Positions 53,348 through 62,755 of a DNA stretch of 64,000 nt are shown one piece after another. A model generated the notes under the pieces. It ran no database searches, was not told the origin of the DNA, and was given only the letters and a program-made list of their open reading frames with translations. The DNA is taken from NCBI GenBank assembly GCA_030745875.1, contig JASLNT010000129.1, positions 31,034 to 95,033 of the forward strand, written 5' to 3'. Numbering within the stretch: position 1 is the stretch's first letter; every line of letters starts with the position of its first letter. This DNA is from Phycisphaerae bacterium. Lineage in GTDB: Bacteria; Planctomycetota; Phycisphaerae; SM23-33. A program made the translations under genes and the position numbers.

Positions 53348-55060
53348 ATGAAATACGTACTGTTCATATTCTTTTCGGCGGCGATGATCTGTGGCGGCTC
53401 CGAAGGCGTCGAAGCAGCTGCAGGCGATGCTGAGGCCAAATTTCGGGCGCTTCGTGCGGCGTTGTCATACGGCGACACCAAAGCCAAACTCGGAGCTATC
53501 GGGGAGACCGCCAAACTTGGAAGAAACGGCGAAGGCGCCGCCGGACTGCTCGTCAGCGCCCTTTCCGACACTGACCGCAGCGTCCGCCTGGCCGCTATAG
53601 GCGCATTAGGCAAGATCGGAGCGAGTACGACCCAGGTCATCGCAGCGATTACGAAGATCGTAGACGGAAAGGACGCTGCTGCTGCGGCTGGGGCGGTGAA
53701 CGTCCTGGGGCAGATCGGTCCAAACGCCGCAACGTCCGTCGATACGCTGCTCAAGTACGCCGAGGGCAAAGACTCCAAGGCGCGCAAATCGGTGATCTAC
53801 GCACTGGCCAGGATCGGGCCGACCGCGAACCGGGCGGTCCCGATGATAATCCGGGCATTCAAAAGCCCCGACCGCAATCTGCGCGAAAGCGCTGCATACG
53901 CCCTGGGCAATATCGGACAACCTATCGACGCCGTTGTCCCCGCATTGATCGCTGCACTCAGCGACAGCGATAGCGTCGTGCGCGAGCGGGGCGCTCTTGG
54001 CTTGGGGATGATTGGCCCGAAGGCCGCTCAAGCCAAAACCGCGCTGCGAAAGGCCCTGAAGGACACCGACCCCACAGTTGCATCCCGCGCGGCGTGGGCC
54101 TTGGGACGGTTGGGAGCCACCGACGAGCAGACCATCGCCGCACTAATCAAACTACTGCACTCCACCGAACGACATTCGCTGGCAGCCGCCGCGTTGGGAA
54201 GAACCGGAAAACCCGGTATAGATGCGCTCATAAAAATGCTCGACCGCCCCGATGCTCCGGCGCGTCTGCTGGCAATTCGAGCGTTGGGGCAAATCGGGCT
54301 GCCAGCCTCTGCGGCCTCGCCTGCGGTGAGGAAGGCGATCAACGACAAGGACGCCGACGTCCGCAGGGCTGCAACGATCGCCCTCAAGAAGATTTTCATA
54401 TCCCCGGCCCAACGCGTTAATGTCCTGGCGGTCAATGGCAAGCACTCCCTGGTGTGCAGAAGCAGTTGGCATAACGCAAATAAGTCGTGGCCGGTAAAGG
54501 ACACGGTCGCCATCTCCGGTCTGGAGGCCGTGGCGATGATCAGCCCAAAGCTCTCGAAAGACCGATACGAGTTCCCGAAGGAGTTGGCGATCTCTCTGGG
54601 CGAAAGACTATTCAAAACCGCGCAGTTCACAGACGCACAGAAGAAGGAACTCGCAAAATGGCTGGGCTCGGGCGTACGCGACGAGAAATCTCTGTCAAGC
54701 GGCTCTATAAGCGCCACGTCGACGACCCGCTTGACAGGCGACGGATCGACACAAATGGAGGTGGCGATAAAAGGCCTGATACGAATTGAAAAAAGCCACC
54801 GCCTGGCGGACCGTTACGGACCAAACTGGAACGAAGCCAAATGGTCGATCAATATCAGTGGGACGGTCACCATCGACAGAGCTTCCGGACGGATCATCAA
54901 AGCCAAGATCACCGCAGACGGTCAGACCAAAGGACACTACGGCGCCGCGGGCAGTAACGCGGGTGAACTATACACCGAATCATTCAAACTGACCCTGACC
55001 CCGGCGCCGGAGCCAAGGCGAAATGATCAATCCGGAATCCGGTCGGCGCGAAAAAAATGA
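53348..55060 (+). CDS. exported HEAT-repeat protein
   Basis: This 570-residue protein has a signal peptide (to about 24). Residues about 30-345 contain about nine HEAT/PBS-lyase-like repeats of roughly 35 residues with the pattern LxSDxDxxVRxxAAxALGxIG (RSVRLAAIGALGKIG, RNLRESAAYALGNIG, SVVRERGALGLGMIG, ADVRRAATIALKKI). The C-terminal part (about 350-570) is beta-rich without a recognised family. Such repeats bind other proteins. It has no obvious operon partner; the following gene starts about 100 bp later. Confidence 0.85.
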   Translation: MKYVLFIFFSAAMICGGSEGVEAAAGDAEAKFRALRAALSYGDTKAKLGAIGETAKLGRNGEGAAGLLVSALSDTDRSVRLAAIGALGKIGASTTQVIAAITKIVDGKDAAAAAGAVNVLGQIGPNAATSVDTLLKYAEGKDSKARKSVIYALARIGPTANRAVPMIIRAFKSPDRNLRESAAYALGNIGQPIDAVVPALIAALSDSDSVVRERGALGLGMIGPKAAQAKTALRKALKDTDPTVASRAAWALGRLGATDEQTIAALIKLLHSTERHSLAAAALGRTGKPGIDALIKMLDRPDAPARLLAIRALGQIGLPASAASPAVRKAINDKDADVRRAATIALKKIFISPAQRVNVLAVNGKHSLVCRSSWHNANKSWPVKDTVAISGLEAVAMISPKLSKDRYEFPKELAISLGERLFKTAQFTDAQKKELAKWLGSGVRDEKSLSSGSISATSTTRLTGDGSTQMEVAIKGLIRIEKSHRLADRYGPNWNEAKWSINISGTVTIDRASGRIIKAKITADGQTKGHYGAAGSNAGELYTESFKLTLTPAPEPRRNDQSGIRSARKK

Positions 55061-55156
55061 TAACATATAGACCTAACCGCCTGACACCGATACAATAGTT
55101 AGTGATGCGGGGCTCCTGACGTTGAGGGCGAACCTGCATCACGGGAGATATGGACT

Positions 55157-56164
55157 ATGAGTGCTAACAGGGATATTAAACCATCATCGTTGGGCCTGCT
55201 CGTTGCGTTCTGCCTGATTGCAGTCGTTGCGACCCCTTTCATTATGGATGTGGAAAAACTAGAGGGCGGGTGATGCCGCAAAGGCGTTGTTCGGCGCACG
55301 GCGCCGCCGAAACCAGTTAAGGGAACAGTCACAGGCACATTTGTGGGATGGGGTCCGGGTCAATTCTCAAAGGCCCAGGTCGTAGCCATAAAGTTCATCC
55401 CAAAGGGCAGATCCTCCAAAGTCTCGCTTGTCACCCCAAATAGGAACGACAAGAGCAAGAAAGCCGACCCGGCTGCTTTCGTCACCACAGCCGCACGCAA
55501 GCTGAAACTCGGCGATGGAGTCAAGATCGGATATTCGACCCTCTCCAAACAGACGTGGGTTACGTCAATAACACCGTTGGGAAGCACATCAAAAACAAAG
55601 AGCGCTTCGGGGCAGAGCGAATGCGATAAGTTCGTATTCGTCGGAGCCAGGAAGACTCGAACCTCCGCCGGACTACGAATGACAGTTCTCGCGCGGAAGG
55701 GTTCGAACATGTGGACATTCAGCGCACCGCTGGAGGTGGTCGAAACGGCCTCCGGTTCGTCCCACAGTCAGAGCGATTCGGCGTCAAGCTCGATTTCCAG
55801 CCCGCGCAAAACGCTGTCTCAGTTGGCGTCGGGCTTCACTGCGGGCGACGTGGTGGCGTTGAAGTACGACACCGTCAACTTCCGGTATGTCCTGAAGGAC
55901 ATCAAACCGTACATGATGTCCGTGGACGGGCGCCTGACCAGAATCGGTCAGCGCACCATAAAGGGCGTGAAGTACGATGCGGCCTACATCAGGACCGCCA
56001 AGGTCAACCTCGCACTGATCGTTCCCCGGGTAACACGCAAAGGCGCGAAGACTGATGTAGGCACATTGGCTTCGACGCTTAAAACGCTCGACCAGTCGCA
56101 GGCGACATTCACGTATTACAAGCAACGCGGCGTGATGTGGATGGGCGAAGCGACCGCCAAATAA
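55157..56164 (+). pseudogene. exported protein of unknown function, interrupted by an in-frame TGA
   Basis: An ATG at 55157, preceded by GGGAG, opens a frame with a clear signal or membrane segment (LGLLVAFCLIAVVATPFIM). TGA follows at codon 39 (55271-55273). The same frame then stays open for 296 codons to 56164 and encodes a beta-rich soluble protein (GTVTGTFVGWGPG, AQVVAIKFIPKG, AARKLKLGDGVKIGYSTLSK). The two parts together look like one exported protein of about 335 residues broken by a stop. Otherwise translation would start at GTG 55343 without a signal peptide. No family is recognised. A recoded TGA is possible but unsupported. Confidence 0.62.
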
Positions 56165-56253
56165 CTAATGCGTCTAATTCATCCAGGGGGTTGTCTTCGC
56201 GCCCCCGTAAGGGATGTGCATCTTGAACCATTGACATCAGGGGCTATGCTGTC

Positions 56254-56721
56254 ATGAGAGAAACCATTAACTCGATGCGGTTGTATTTCTTCCTCGTGGG
56301 GGGCGTAACGCTACTGGTGAACGTTGCGGCTATAAGTCGGGCGGGCACGGCGGATATCAGCGTTATCGTAGTAGTCAGCGCATTGCTGGGCTTGTTTGGG
56401 GCGGCGTTCTTCTACGCGGCGATAACCCTGAAAAACGCCGTCATGCATGCCAGAACCAACGCCATTCGTGTGATCCTGTACGTTAACATGGCTGCAAACG
56501 TATTGGCCGGTTTGCAGTCGCTGGCTGCGGATACTGTAAGGAGGAACACGGAAGTCATTCGCATCATCATTGCATTGGCAATAGGATTGTACCTGCTGGC
56601 GAACCTTAAACGCCTCGTGAAGAACCATGCGGTCCCCGTGGGTGAACTTGCACCGGCCTCCCCCCCGCCAGTTCCCGCGACACCAGACCAAGCCGACGCA
56701 CAAGACACAGACGCCGAATAG
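56254..56721 (+). CDS. small membrane protein, unknown
   Basis: This 155-residue protein has four hydrophobic segments (about 10-27, 34-58, 70-88 and 100-116) and a charged, proline-rich tail ending in repeated Asp/Ala. It starts at the ATG 90 bp after the previous frame's stop; the weak AGGGG site makes the start less certain. No motif is visible, so no function is proposed. A loose hairpin (GGGGG and CCCCC, near 56190) lies in the gap upstream. Confidence 0.6.
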   Translation: MRETINSMRLYFFLVGGVTLLVNVAAISRAGTADISVIVVVSALLGLFGAAFFYAAITLKNAVMHARTNAIRVILYVNMAANVLAGLQSLAADTVRRNTEVIRIIIALAIGLYLLANLKRLVKNHAVPVGELAPASPPPVPATPDQADAQDTDAE

Positions 56722-56733
56722 CCCGCCGCACGC

Positions 56734-59043
56734 TTACTTCCCGGGCTTGATCTTTATCGTGACCGACGTGTTCGGGGCGGCCTTGAAGTTGTAACCGATG
56801 TGGTTGCGGCCTTGGTTTTTCGTGAGGAGACCTTCAGGGGCGCTTACCACCGAACCCTCCTCCAGCCACGGTTGAATTTTCAGATTCACCAGCGGATTGC
56901 CCGTTACGGAAATCGTCTTCTCGACCGTGTCGCCTGTCTTCTTGCGTTTGTATCGCACTATCGGCCAGTGCGTCTTGCCCTTGACCGTCATCGGGACGCG
57001 CAGCTCCATCGAACGCCACTCCTCGGGCATCGAGTCGCATACCGTCAGCGTGTCTTTCGGTATCGAGTAGTCCAGCCCGGCGATCCCTTCGAGGATCAGG
57101 AGTATCTTGCCCGCGTTGAAATTCGAGTACTGATCGCCCCAGGGAAGCTGTTTGAACGACCAGGACTCCGGGGCAATCGGTATCCCCCACTTCATGTTGT
57201 AACCCTTCAGGTGCGCCAAGGCGCAAATATTGGCGTTGCGACCGACGTGACATTTGTACATTCCGTAAATCGAGTAGTAATTCGTATCGGGCGTAGCGGT
57301 GAACTCCTTACTGACCTGGTCGAAATGCTTTATCGCTACTGTCGACAACGGAACCTTCCAGAAGAAGCCTTTCTTCGAATCCATCGCCCAGGCTTTGGTC
57401 ATCTGGTATGCCCACTCTTCAGGGAATCCGCTGTTTCGCATATAGGCCAAACCGCTCCAGCCGAGTTTTCCGCCGCCGCCGAAGAATTTGGGATAACGCC
57501 TCTCCCAGGCCCGCTTGAACGACTCCTGGCGCCGATCGAAGTTAACCATTTCCAGCCATCGATCGGGATCGGCCTTGTCGCCTGTGAGAATCGCCATCTC
57601 GCGCAGATATCTCGCCGCATCGTAATTGCAACCCCAGTGTCCGGCAATCCCATTCTTGAACAATTCTTTAAAATAGTCGCTGTAGCAGTCGCGGATGAAC
57701 TGCAAGTCGCCGGTGCGCTGGTAGATCTCCCAGGCCCCGATCACGTGCTCTGTGGTCGTGCCCCAAACCGGAGATATCCAGGCGATTCCCTTGTTGTCGG
57801 GCAGTGTTCCGCCCTTGCGGGCGTATGGCAGGATCGCCTTCCAGTGCAGCACGTTCCCATATGCGTAACGCTTCTTGTCTGCAGTCCAACCGCCGACCTT
57901 GATCTGGAAATTCGCGTCGTATCGATGCATACCGAGGAAGTTATTGACCGCGGTCTGCGTGTGCGGGTACATCTCCCAACCCTTCTGGACGTCAATGTAA
58001 TACATCATGTGGATCGCCCAGAGGAAGTAGTACACATCGACAACATCCTGATCTGAACACCGAAAGTACGGGATCTGGTAGTTGAGGATGTCGTTGGACG
58101 CTTTGGTCTTTTTCGCCAGAGCGCCGCGGTAATCAGCCAGGACCGCCTTTGTCGCCTTCAGGGCGGCGGCGTATTCATCGTTCATCGCCCAAGTGACCGC
58201 AACGCCCTTTGCGTCGCACGGGACCTCGAACGAATAGACTTGTCGCCCTTCAGCGTCCCGTTTGGCGGTGTACGCCGAAAGCCTGGCCGACGATGACAGC
58301 ACAGTGCTCATACCGTCGTAGATCAGCTTGCCCTTGTAAGCCTTCAGGTTCTTGTCCTTGTCGCGGAAGGGGTGAGTCTTGACAGTCCCGCCCTCTGTGA
58401 TATGCAGGCTGTTGCTTGCCGCATCCAGGCGTATCTTCGACGTGCAGTCGATGCTCTTGCCGCGAATGACAAGACTTTGCCCGTCGAAGCGGAGCGTGAT
58501 CGGCTTATCTGAAGCAATGATCGAGCAGGCCGTATCGTTGAGGGCGATAAACTTCTCTTCGCGGATGTTCACCCCGGCGACTTTGTAAGTGCAGATGACT
58601 TTGTCCGGGCGCCACTTCATCGAGACCGGAGCGGGATATTTGTATTCCTTTCCGCCAACGACAACCGTGCCGAACATGACTTTCGCCCGATTGTAGAACT
58701 CCCATCCGCGAAAATCGTGTCCGTATCCGCTCTTGTCGTGTTTCACCAAACCAAACCCACGCCCGCGGAGGTCGTGGAAGAACGGTTGGGTAAGCCCGAT
58801 AGTCTCGTCGCCGCGATGCGTCCAGGTGTTAAACCGCCCGCCTACGTAGTAGGTCAGATTCCCGGCCAGGAACGCATGCTTTCGCCCCTGGATTTCCTGG
58901 CTTAGCATGGCGCAGTAGTCAGTGTACGGCGGACCTTCGCCGGCAAAGTCGGCGGTCGGATCGCCGTCGACGGGTTTCAGCGCCGCCGGCGCAAAGGCGG
59001 CCAGGAATCCGAGACTAAGCACGACTATTACGACTCTTTTCAT
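56734..59043 (-). CDS. large exported protein, six-hairpin-glycosidase-like
   Basis: I start at MKRVVIVVLSLGFLAAFAPA (769 residues), because GGAGAG lies 6 bp upstream and a signal peptide follows. Residues about 30-290 form a beta-sandwich-like start (LAGNLTYYVGGRFNTWTHRGDE). Residues about 330-650 have the alpha-helical barrel look of GH63/GH37-like proteins (YFLWAIHMMYYIDVQKGW, WAISPVWGTTTEHVIG-like blocks, GHWGCNYDAARYLREMAI). The C-terminal part is a beta domain (NPLVNLKIQPWLEEGSVVS). Acidic residues in a catalytic position cannot be assigned by eye. It stands alone, facing a divergent haem-propeller gene. Confidence 0.78.
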   Translation of the reverse strand: MKRVVIVVLSLGFLAAFAPAALKPVDGDPTADFAGEGPPYTDYCAMLSQEIQGRKHAFLAGNLTYYVGGRFNTWTHRGDETIGLTQPFFHDLRGRGFGLVKHDKSGYGHDFRGWEFYNRAKVMFGTVVVGGKEYKYPAPVSMKWRPDKVICTYKVAGVNIREEKFIALNDTACSIIASDKPITLRFDGQSLVIRGKSIDCTSKIRLDAASNSLHITEGGTVKTHPFRDKDKNLKAYKGKLIYDGMSTVLSSSARLSAYTAKRDAEGRQVYSFEVPCDAKGVAVTWAMNDEYAAALKATKAVLADYRGALAKKTKASNDILNYQIPYFRCSDQDVVDVYYFLWAIHMMYYIDVQKGWEMYPHTQTAVNNFLGMHRYDANFQIKVGGWTADKKRYAYGNVLHWKAILPYARKGGTLPDNKGIAWISPVWGTTTEHVIGAWEIYQRTGDLQFIRDCYSDYFKELFKNGIAGHWGCNYDAARYLREMAILTGDKADPDRWLEMVNFDRRQESFKRAWERRYPKFFGGGGKLGWSGLAYMRNSGFPEEWAYQMTKAWAMDSKKGFFWKVPLSTVAIKHFDQVSKEFTATPDTNYYSIYGMYKCHVGRNANICALAHLKGYNMKWGIPIAPESWSFKQLPWGDQYSNFNAGKILLILEGIAGLDYSIPKDTLTVCDSMPEEWRSMELRVPMTVKGKTHWPIVRYKRKKTGDTVEKTISVTGNPLVNLKIQPWLEEGSVVSAPEGLLTKNQGRNHIGYNFKAAPNTSVTIKIKPGK

Positions 59044-59150
59044 GCATCTCTCCATATCGGGGCAGTATTGTAGCAAGCGGATCTTATATTACAAACGTAT
59101 CGGCGCAGAAGCCGTTGCAGCAGATCGGGCCAGGTCCTATCATAGAGGAC

Positions 59151-61826
59151 ATGAAGACTGCGCAATTCATCCGATTTTCATGCGTCATTGCGGCTATTGC
59201 AATGCTCGTCCGGCCTGCGGGCGCTGAACCATCGGCCAAACAGGCTTACGAATTCGCCGCCAAGACGCTCAAGTACGTCGAAGCCTCGGCCAAACGCCCG
59301 GAACTGGCGGCGAAGCTCGACGTGTTGAAATCACGTCTGGACAAAACGCCGGTAAGCGAGTTCGTGAAGCTGCGGCGCGAGATCATCCTTTCGCACCCCG
59401 CCCTGGCGTTCGATTCACTGCTGATCAACAAACGCCCGATCTCCGGCGTGAGGAATCACATGGTCGATCATTACCTCGGGCGTTTCTCGCGCCCGGGTGA
59501 CGGATTGGTGATACTCAAGAACTGGAAGACCGAGCCCAAACAGACGTTCGTAACCAAAGACCGCCTGCCGACAGGGACGATCACGCACCCCGACCTATCG
59601 TTCGATGCGAAGAAGGCGGTCTTCGCATTCTGCGATCATCGGCGGAAAGACACCCGTCGGCGTGCGTTCCACCTGTACGAAATCGCGCTGGACTCTACAG
59701 GCCTCCGCCAACTAACCGGCGACTCTCGCGATCCTATGAAAGGACGCCTGGGGCGCATGACGCAGATTATCGAGGATTTCGATCCGTGCTACCTGCCGGA
59801 CGGCGGGATTGCGTTCAGCTCGACCAGAACGATGGCGTCTGTCAGATGCGCAAACTACGCGCGATACAATCCCGCATTCGTTCTGCACCGCTGCGCCGGC
59901 GATGGGTCAAAGATCAGAGCGCTGTCATTCGGCGAGTTGAACGAATACGATCCAGCTCTCCGGGCCGACGGGCGGTTAGTCTACACCAGATGGGAGTACA
60001 TCAACCGCAATATCACAACCGTCCACGGCCTGTGGACAACCAGCCCCGACGGAACCGCCGTCGAACATTTCTACGGGAACGGAACCATTGATCCGAACGT
60101 AGTGGTCGAGGCACGCGCGATTCCAGGCTCGCGAAAAGTCGTCGCCTCGGCCGTAGCACACCATCGCTACTTCTGCGGAACGGTTATCGTGATCGATCCC
60201 GAGGTCGCCGACGACGGGCTCAAACCGCTTACGCGAGTGACGCCCGAGGTCGCTTTTCCCGAACGGCGTGCACACAGTTACATGGGCAAACCGCGCATAC
60301 CTGACGAAAACGGCATCTACCCCTACGGCCTGCCATACAATCTCGACGACAAGACTCTCTCAGCCGCCCCACCGCACGAGCCGAAAAAGGGCATCGGTCC
60401 CTACGCCATGCCGTTCCCGCTAACCGAAGATCTCTTCCTGGTCGCAGCGATGGAAAAGAAGACTCGCAAGTTCGCAATTTACCTGATCGACACCCTCGGC
60501 GGGCGCGAACTGATCTTCAGGGATCCTGATAATAGAAGTTCCTGCTGGGCCCCAATCCCTATCCGACCCCGGAAGAAACCGCCCGTGCGGGCCTCCCTGG
60601 TATCGCCCGACCCAAACGTAAAGGACGGCGCGTTCTTCATCCAGGACGTTTACCAGAACCGCTTCGATTCGACAGGCGTGATAAAACGCGGCAGCGTAAA
60701 GGGCGTCCGAATCATCCAACTGCTCGACCAACCGGCCGAGCGCGCCATACCGCGCGGGCGAGTACTGTTCGAACTGCCCAAACGGATTCTCGGCACGGTC
60801 CCGGTGGACGCAAACGGGTCGGTCGCATTCCGGGCTCCGGCGGGCATTCCGATGCAACTGCAGCTAATAGACAAGAACGCGATGGCGGTGATGACCATGC
60901 GATCATTCGTCTATCTGCACCCTGGTGAAACGGCCAGTTGCGTAGGCTGCCACGAACCCAAAACCACCGCCCCTCCGCCGACGCTGCGCGGAAAAGCAAA
61001 AATCCACGACATCGTCCCCCCGCCATGGCGCACATACGAAAAGGGCATGAGTTACAGTCGCACTATCCAACCCGTCTTCGACCGTTACTGCATCCGTTGC
61101 CACGGGCTGGACAAGAAGAATCCGATGTCGCTCATCGCCGCCCCATTGACAAAAACCTACAAGCAGACGGGCATCTCGACCGACTGGCCGGGCAAGATCA
61201 CGGTACGGGCGACCGAGGGGTATCACAATCTTCTGGCCCGACCGGGTGCGGTCGCCATCGCACAGGCGTACAACGAGAACCTCACCAGCAAACCAAAAGA
61301 CTACTTCGCCCACGCGGGTAAACTCGCGGGGATGCTGCTGGCCGGTCATCCGGACAAGAAGGGCAAGTCCAAGGTCCAACTCGACCCGGCCTCGCTGAGG
61401 CGAATCATCGACTGGCTCGATCTGAACGCACCTTTCGCAGGCGTCTATTCCTTCAACCGCCCCGAGAACCGAACGATCGATCCGGCCGGTGAAAAGGCGC
61501 TGCGAGAACACATCAAAAGCACTTTCGGTCCGAAGACAGCTGCCCAACCAATCGCCGCCCTGATAAACGTCGCCGAGCCCGACGCCAGCAGAATACTCCT
61601 GGCGCCCCTGGCGAGGTCCGCAGGCGGGTGGGAGCAACTAACGCCCAAGTGGAAGTCCGCCGACGCAATGGGCTATAGGGCAATGAAGAAACTGGTCTAC
61701 GCAGCAATAGTGTTCGAAAAGTACAAAGACATCGCCGGTACATGCGGGCGCGGATCAAAGAACAACTGCCTCTGCAAAGCATGCTGGATCCGCGAGGCCG
61801 CGACCGCTAATGGAGTAAACAGATGA
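59151..61826 (+). CDS. exported PD40/HzsA-like propeller with two c-type haem motifs
   Basis: I start at MKTAQFIRFSCVIAAIAML (891 residues), just after GAGGAC. A signal peptide is followed by a helical segment, then a PD40-type propeller (LSFDAKKAVFAF, DFDPCYLPDGGIAFSSTRTM, EYDPALRADGRLVYTRWEY). This arrangement resembles the middle region of the hydrazine synthase alpha subunit and its many planctomycete relatives. Two haem c motifs follow, CVGCH (near 601) and CIRCH (near 650). A Cys-rich C terminus ends the protein (CGRGSKNNCLCKACW). A relative of HzsA does not imply anammox: these proteins are common in heterotrophs. The next gene overlaps it by ATGA. Confidence 0.85.
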   Translation: MKTAQFIRFSCVIAAIAMLVRPAGAEPSAKQAYEFAAKTLKYVEASAKRPELAAKLDVLKSRLDKTPVSEFVKLRREIILSHPALAFDSLLINKRPISGVRNHMVDHYLGRFSRPGDGLVILKNWKTEPKQTFVTKDRLPTGTITHPDLSFDAKKAVFAFCDHRRKDTRRRAFHLYEIALDSTGLRQLTGDSRDPMKGRLGRMTQIIEDFDPCYLPDGGIAFSSTRTMASVRCANYARYNPAFVLHRCAGDGSKIRALSFGELNEYDPALRADGRLVYTRWEYINRNITTVHGLWTTSPDGTAVEHFYGNGTIDPNVVVEARAIPGSRKVVASAVAHHRYFCGTVIVIDPEVADDGLKPLTRVTPEVAFPERRAHSYMGKPRIPDENGIYPYGLPYNLDDKTLSAAPPHEPKKGIGPYAMPFPLTEDLFLVAAMEKKTRKFAIYLIDTLGGRELIFRDPDNRSSCWAPIPIRPRKKPPVRASLVSPDPNVKDGAFFIQDVYQNRFDSTGVIKRGSVKGVRIIQLLDQPAERAIPRGRVLFELPKRILGTVPVDANGSVAFRAPAGIPMQLQLIDKNAMAVMTMRSFVYLHPGETASCVGCHEPKTTAPPPTLRGKAKIHDIVPPPWRTYEKGMSYSRTIQPVFDRYCIRCHGLDKKNPMSLIAAPLTKTYKQTGISTDWPGKITVRATEGYHNLLARPGAVAIAQAYNENLTSKPKDYFAHAGKLAGMLLAGHPDKKGKSKVQLDPASLRRIIDWLDLNAPFAGVYSFNRPENRTIDPAGEKALREHIKSTFGPKTAAQPIAALINVAEPDASRILLAPLARSAGGWEQLTPKWKSADAMGYRAMKKLVYAAIVFEKYKDIAGTCGRGSKNNCLCKACWIREAATANGVNR

Positions 61827-62710
61827 TCTGTCGAATAGGAATACAGTCGGGATTATGTTTCGCTATTCTGTTGGGCTGCGGGCTTTCAGGCGGATGCGCC
61901 GCCCCGAACTGGCGGGCCGAAAGAATCGCTGTCGTCGAGGGGATACGCATCCCTGAGTCACTGGCGATTGATCACAAAAACGGGTGCGTATACGTTTCGA
62001 ACTGCGAAGGCGACCCAGCCAAATCATGGGAGGACGACGGCGATGGTTTCATTTCGCGAATGACGCCCGAAGGGAAGATGCTGGACAAGTACTGGCTCAA
62101 AAGCAAACCGGGCGCAATTCTGAACGATCCCAAGGGCCTGGCGATCTTCAACGGTTACCTCTATATCTGCGACAACAAGCGTTTGGTCCGCGCGCCGCTG
62201 GACCGCAGCAGCGGACCCGAAGAACTCAAGTTGAACAGCACCGAGATATTCTGCGACCCGTTGACCTGGGGCGGAAGTCTTTACGTCGGGTACGGCGGCC
62301 CGGAGAAGATTATCTTCAAGCTCACAAAGGACAATTCGGTCTCGTTGTTGAAGGGCGTCGAATCGATCAACGGTCTGGCCGGAGATGACAAGCAGCTTTA
62401 CTGCGTAACATGGGCCACCCACGAAATCTACCAGATCGATCCGGCCGGAAAGGACGAACCGGTCCCCTTCGGACTGGCTGACAAGTTCGTGAATCTCGAC
62501 GGCATAGACGTGCTAAGCGACGGAACGTTCATAATCTCTGACTTCAAGGCCAACCGCATCTACACGATATCACCCAACCGAAAAACGGTGAAACTGCTGA
62601 CCGAAGTAGACACCCCCGCCGACATAATTGTCGACCATCAACGCAGCTTGCTGTACGTCCCGTCCTACAAATCACAGAAGATAACTATCTATAAACTGCG
62701 GAAGGGTTAG
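61823..62710 (+). CDS. SMP-30/NHL-like propeller lipoprotein
   Basis: This 295-residue lipoprotein (LLGCGLSGGC, Cys near 25) starts on the stop codon of the upstream haem protein (ATGA), so the two are translated together. Propeller repeats of the SMP-30/gluconolactonase/NHL type are visible: ESLAIDHKNGCVYVSNCEGD, DPKGLAIFNGYLYICDNKRLVRAPL, INGLAGDDKQLYCVTWATHEIYQID and LDGIDVLSDGTFIISDFKANRIYTI. It could open lactones or serve as a binding partner for the haem protein. Metal ligands are not certain. The facing gene ends 45 bp away. Confidence 0.85.
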   Translation: MICRIGIQSGLCFAILLGCGLSGGCAAPNWRAERIAVVEGIRIPESLAIDHKNGCVYVSNCEGDPAKSWEDDGDGFISRMTPEGKMLDKYWLKSKPGAILNDPKGLAIFNGYLYICDNKRLVRAPLDRSSGPEELKLNSTEIFCDPLTWGGSLYVGYGGPEKIIFKLTKDNSVSLLKGVESINGLAGDDKQLYCVTWATHEIYQIDPAGKDEPVPFGLADKFVNLDGIDVLSDGTFIISDFKANRIYTISPNRKTVKLLTEVDTPADIIVDHQRSLLYVPSYKSQKITIYKLRKG

Positions 62711-62755
62711 GATGAGTACGGGGCGTTGGCGAGTTGATCGCCAATCGCCAAATCG

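Noticed and set aside
55271..55273. TGA as selenocysteine codon
   Set aside because: No redox motif such as CxxU, no convincing hairpin right after the TGA, and no selenocysteine machinery in the window; kept only as a remote option.
56800..58056. 418-codon plus-strand open frame
   Set aside because: Antisense to the large exported protein; no domain or ribosome site.
59151..61826. HzsA-like gene as evidence for anammox
   Set aside because: The relatives of this propeller-haem family are widespread in heterotrophic Planctomycetota, and no other hydrazine or nitrite genes are present.
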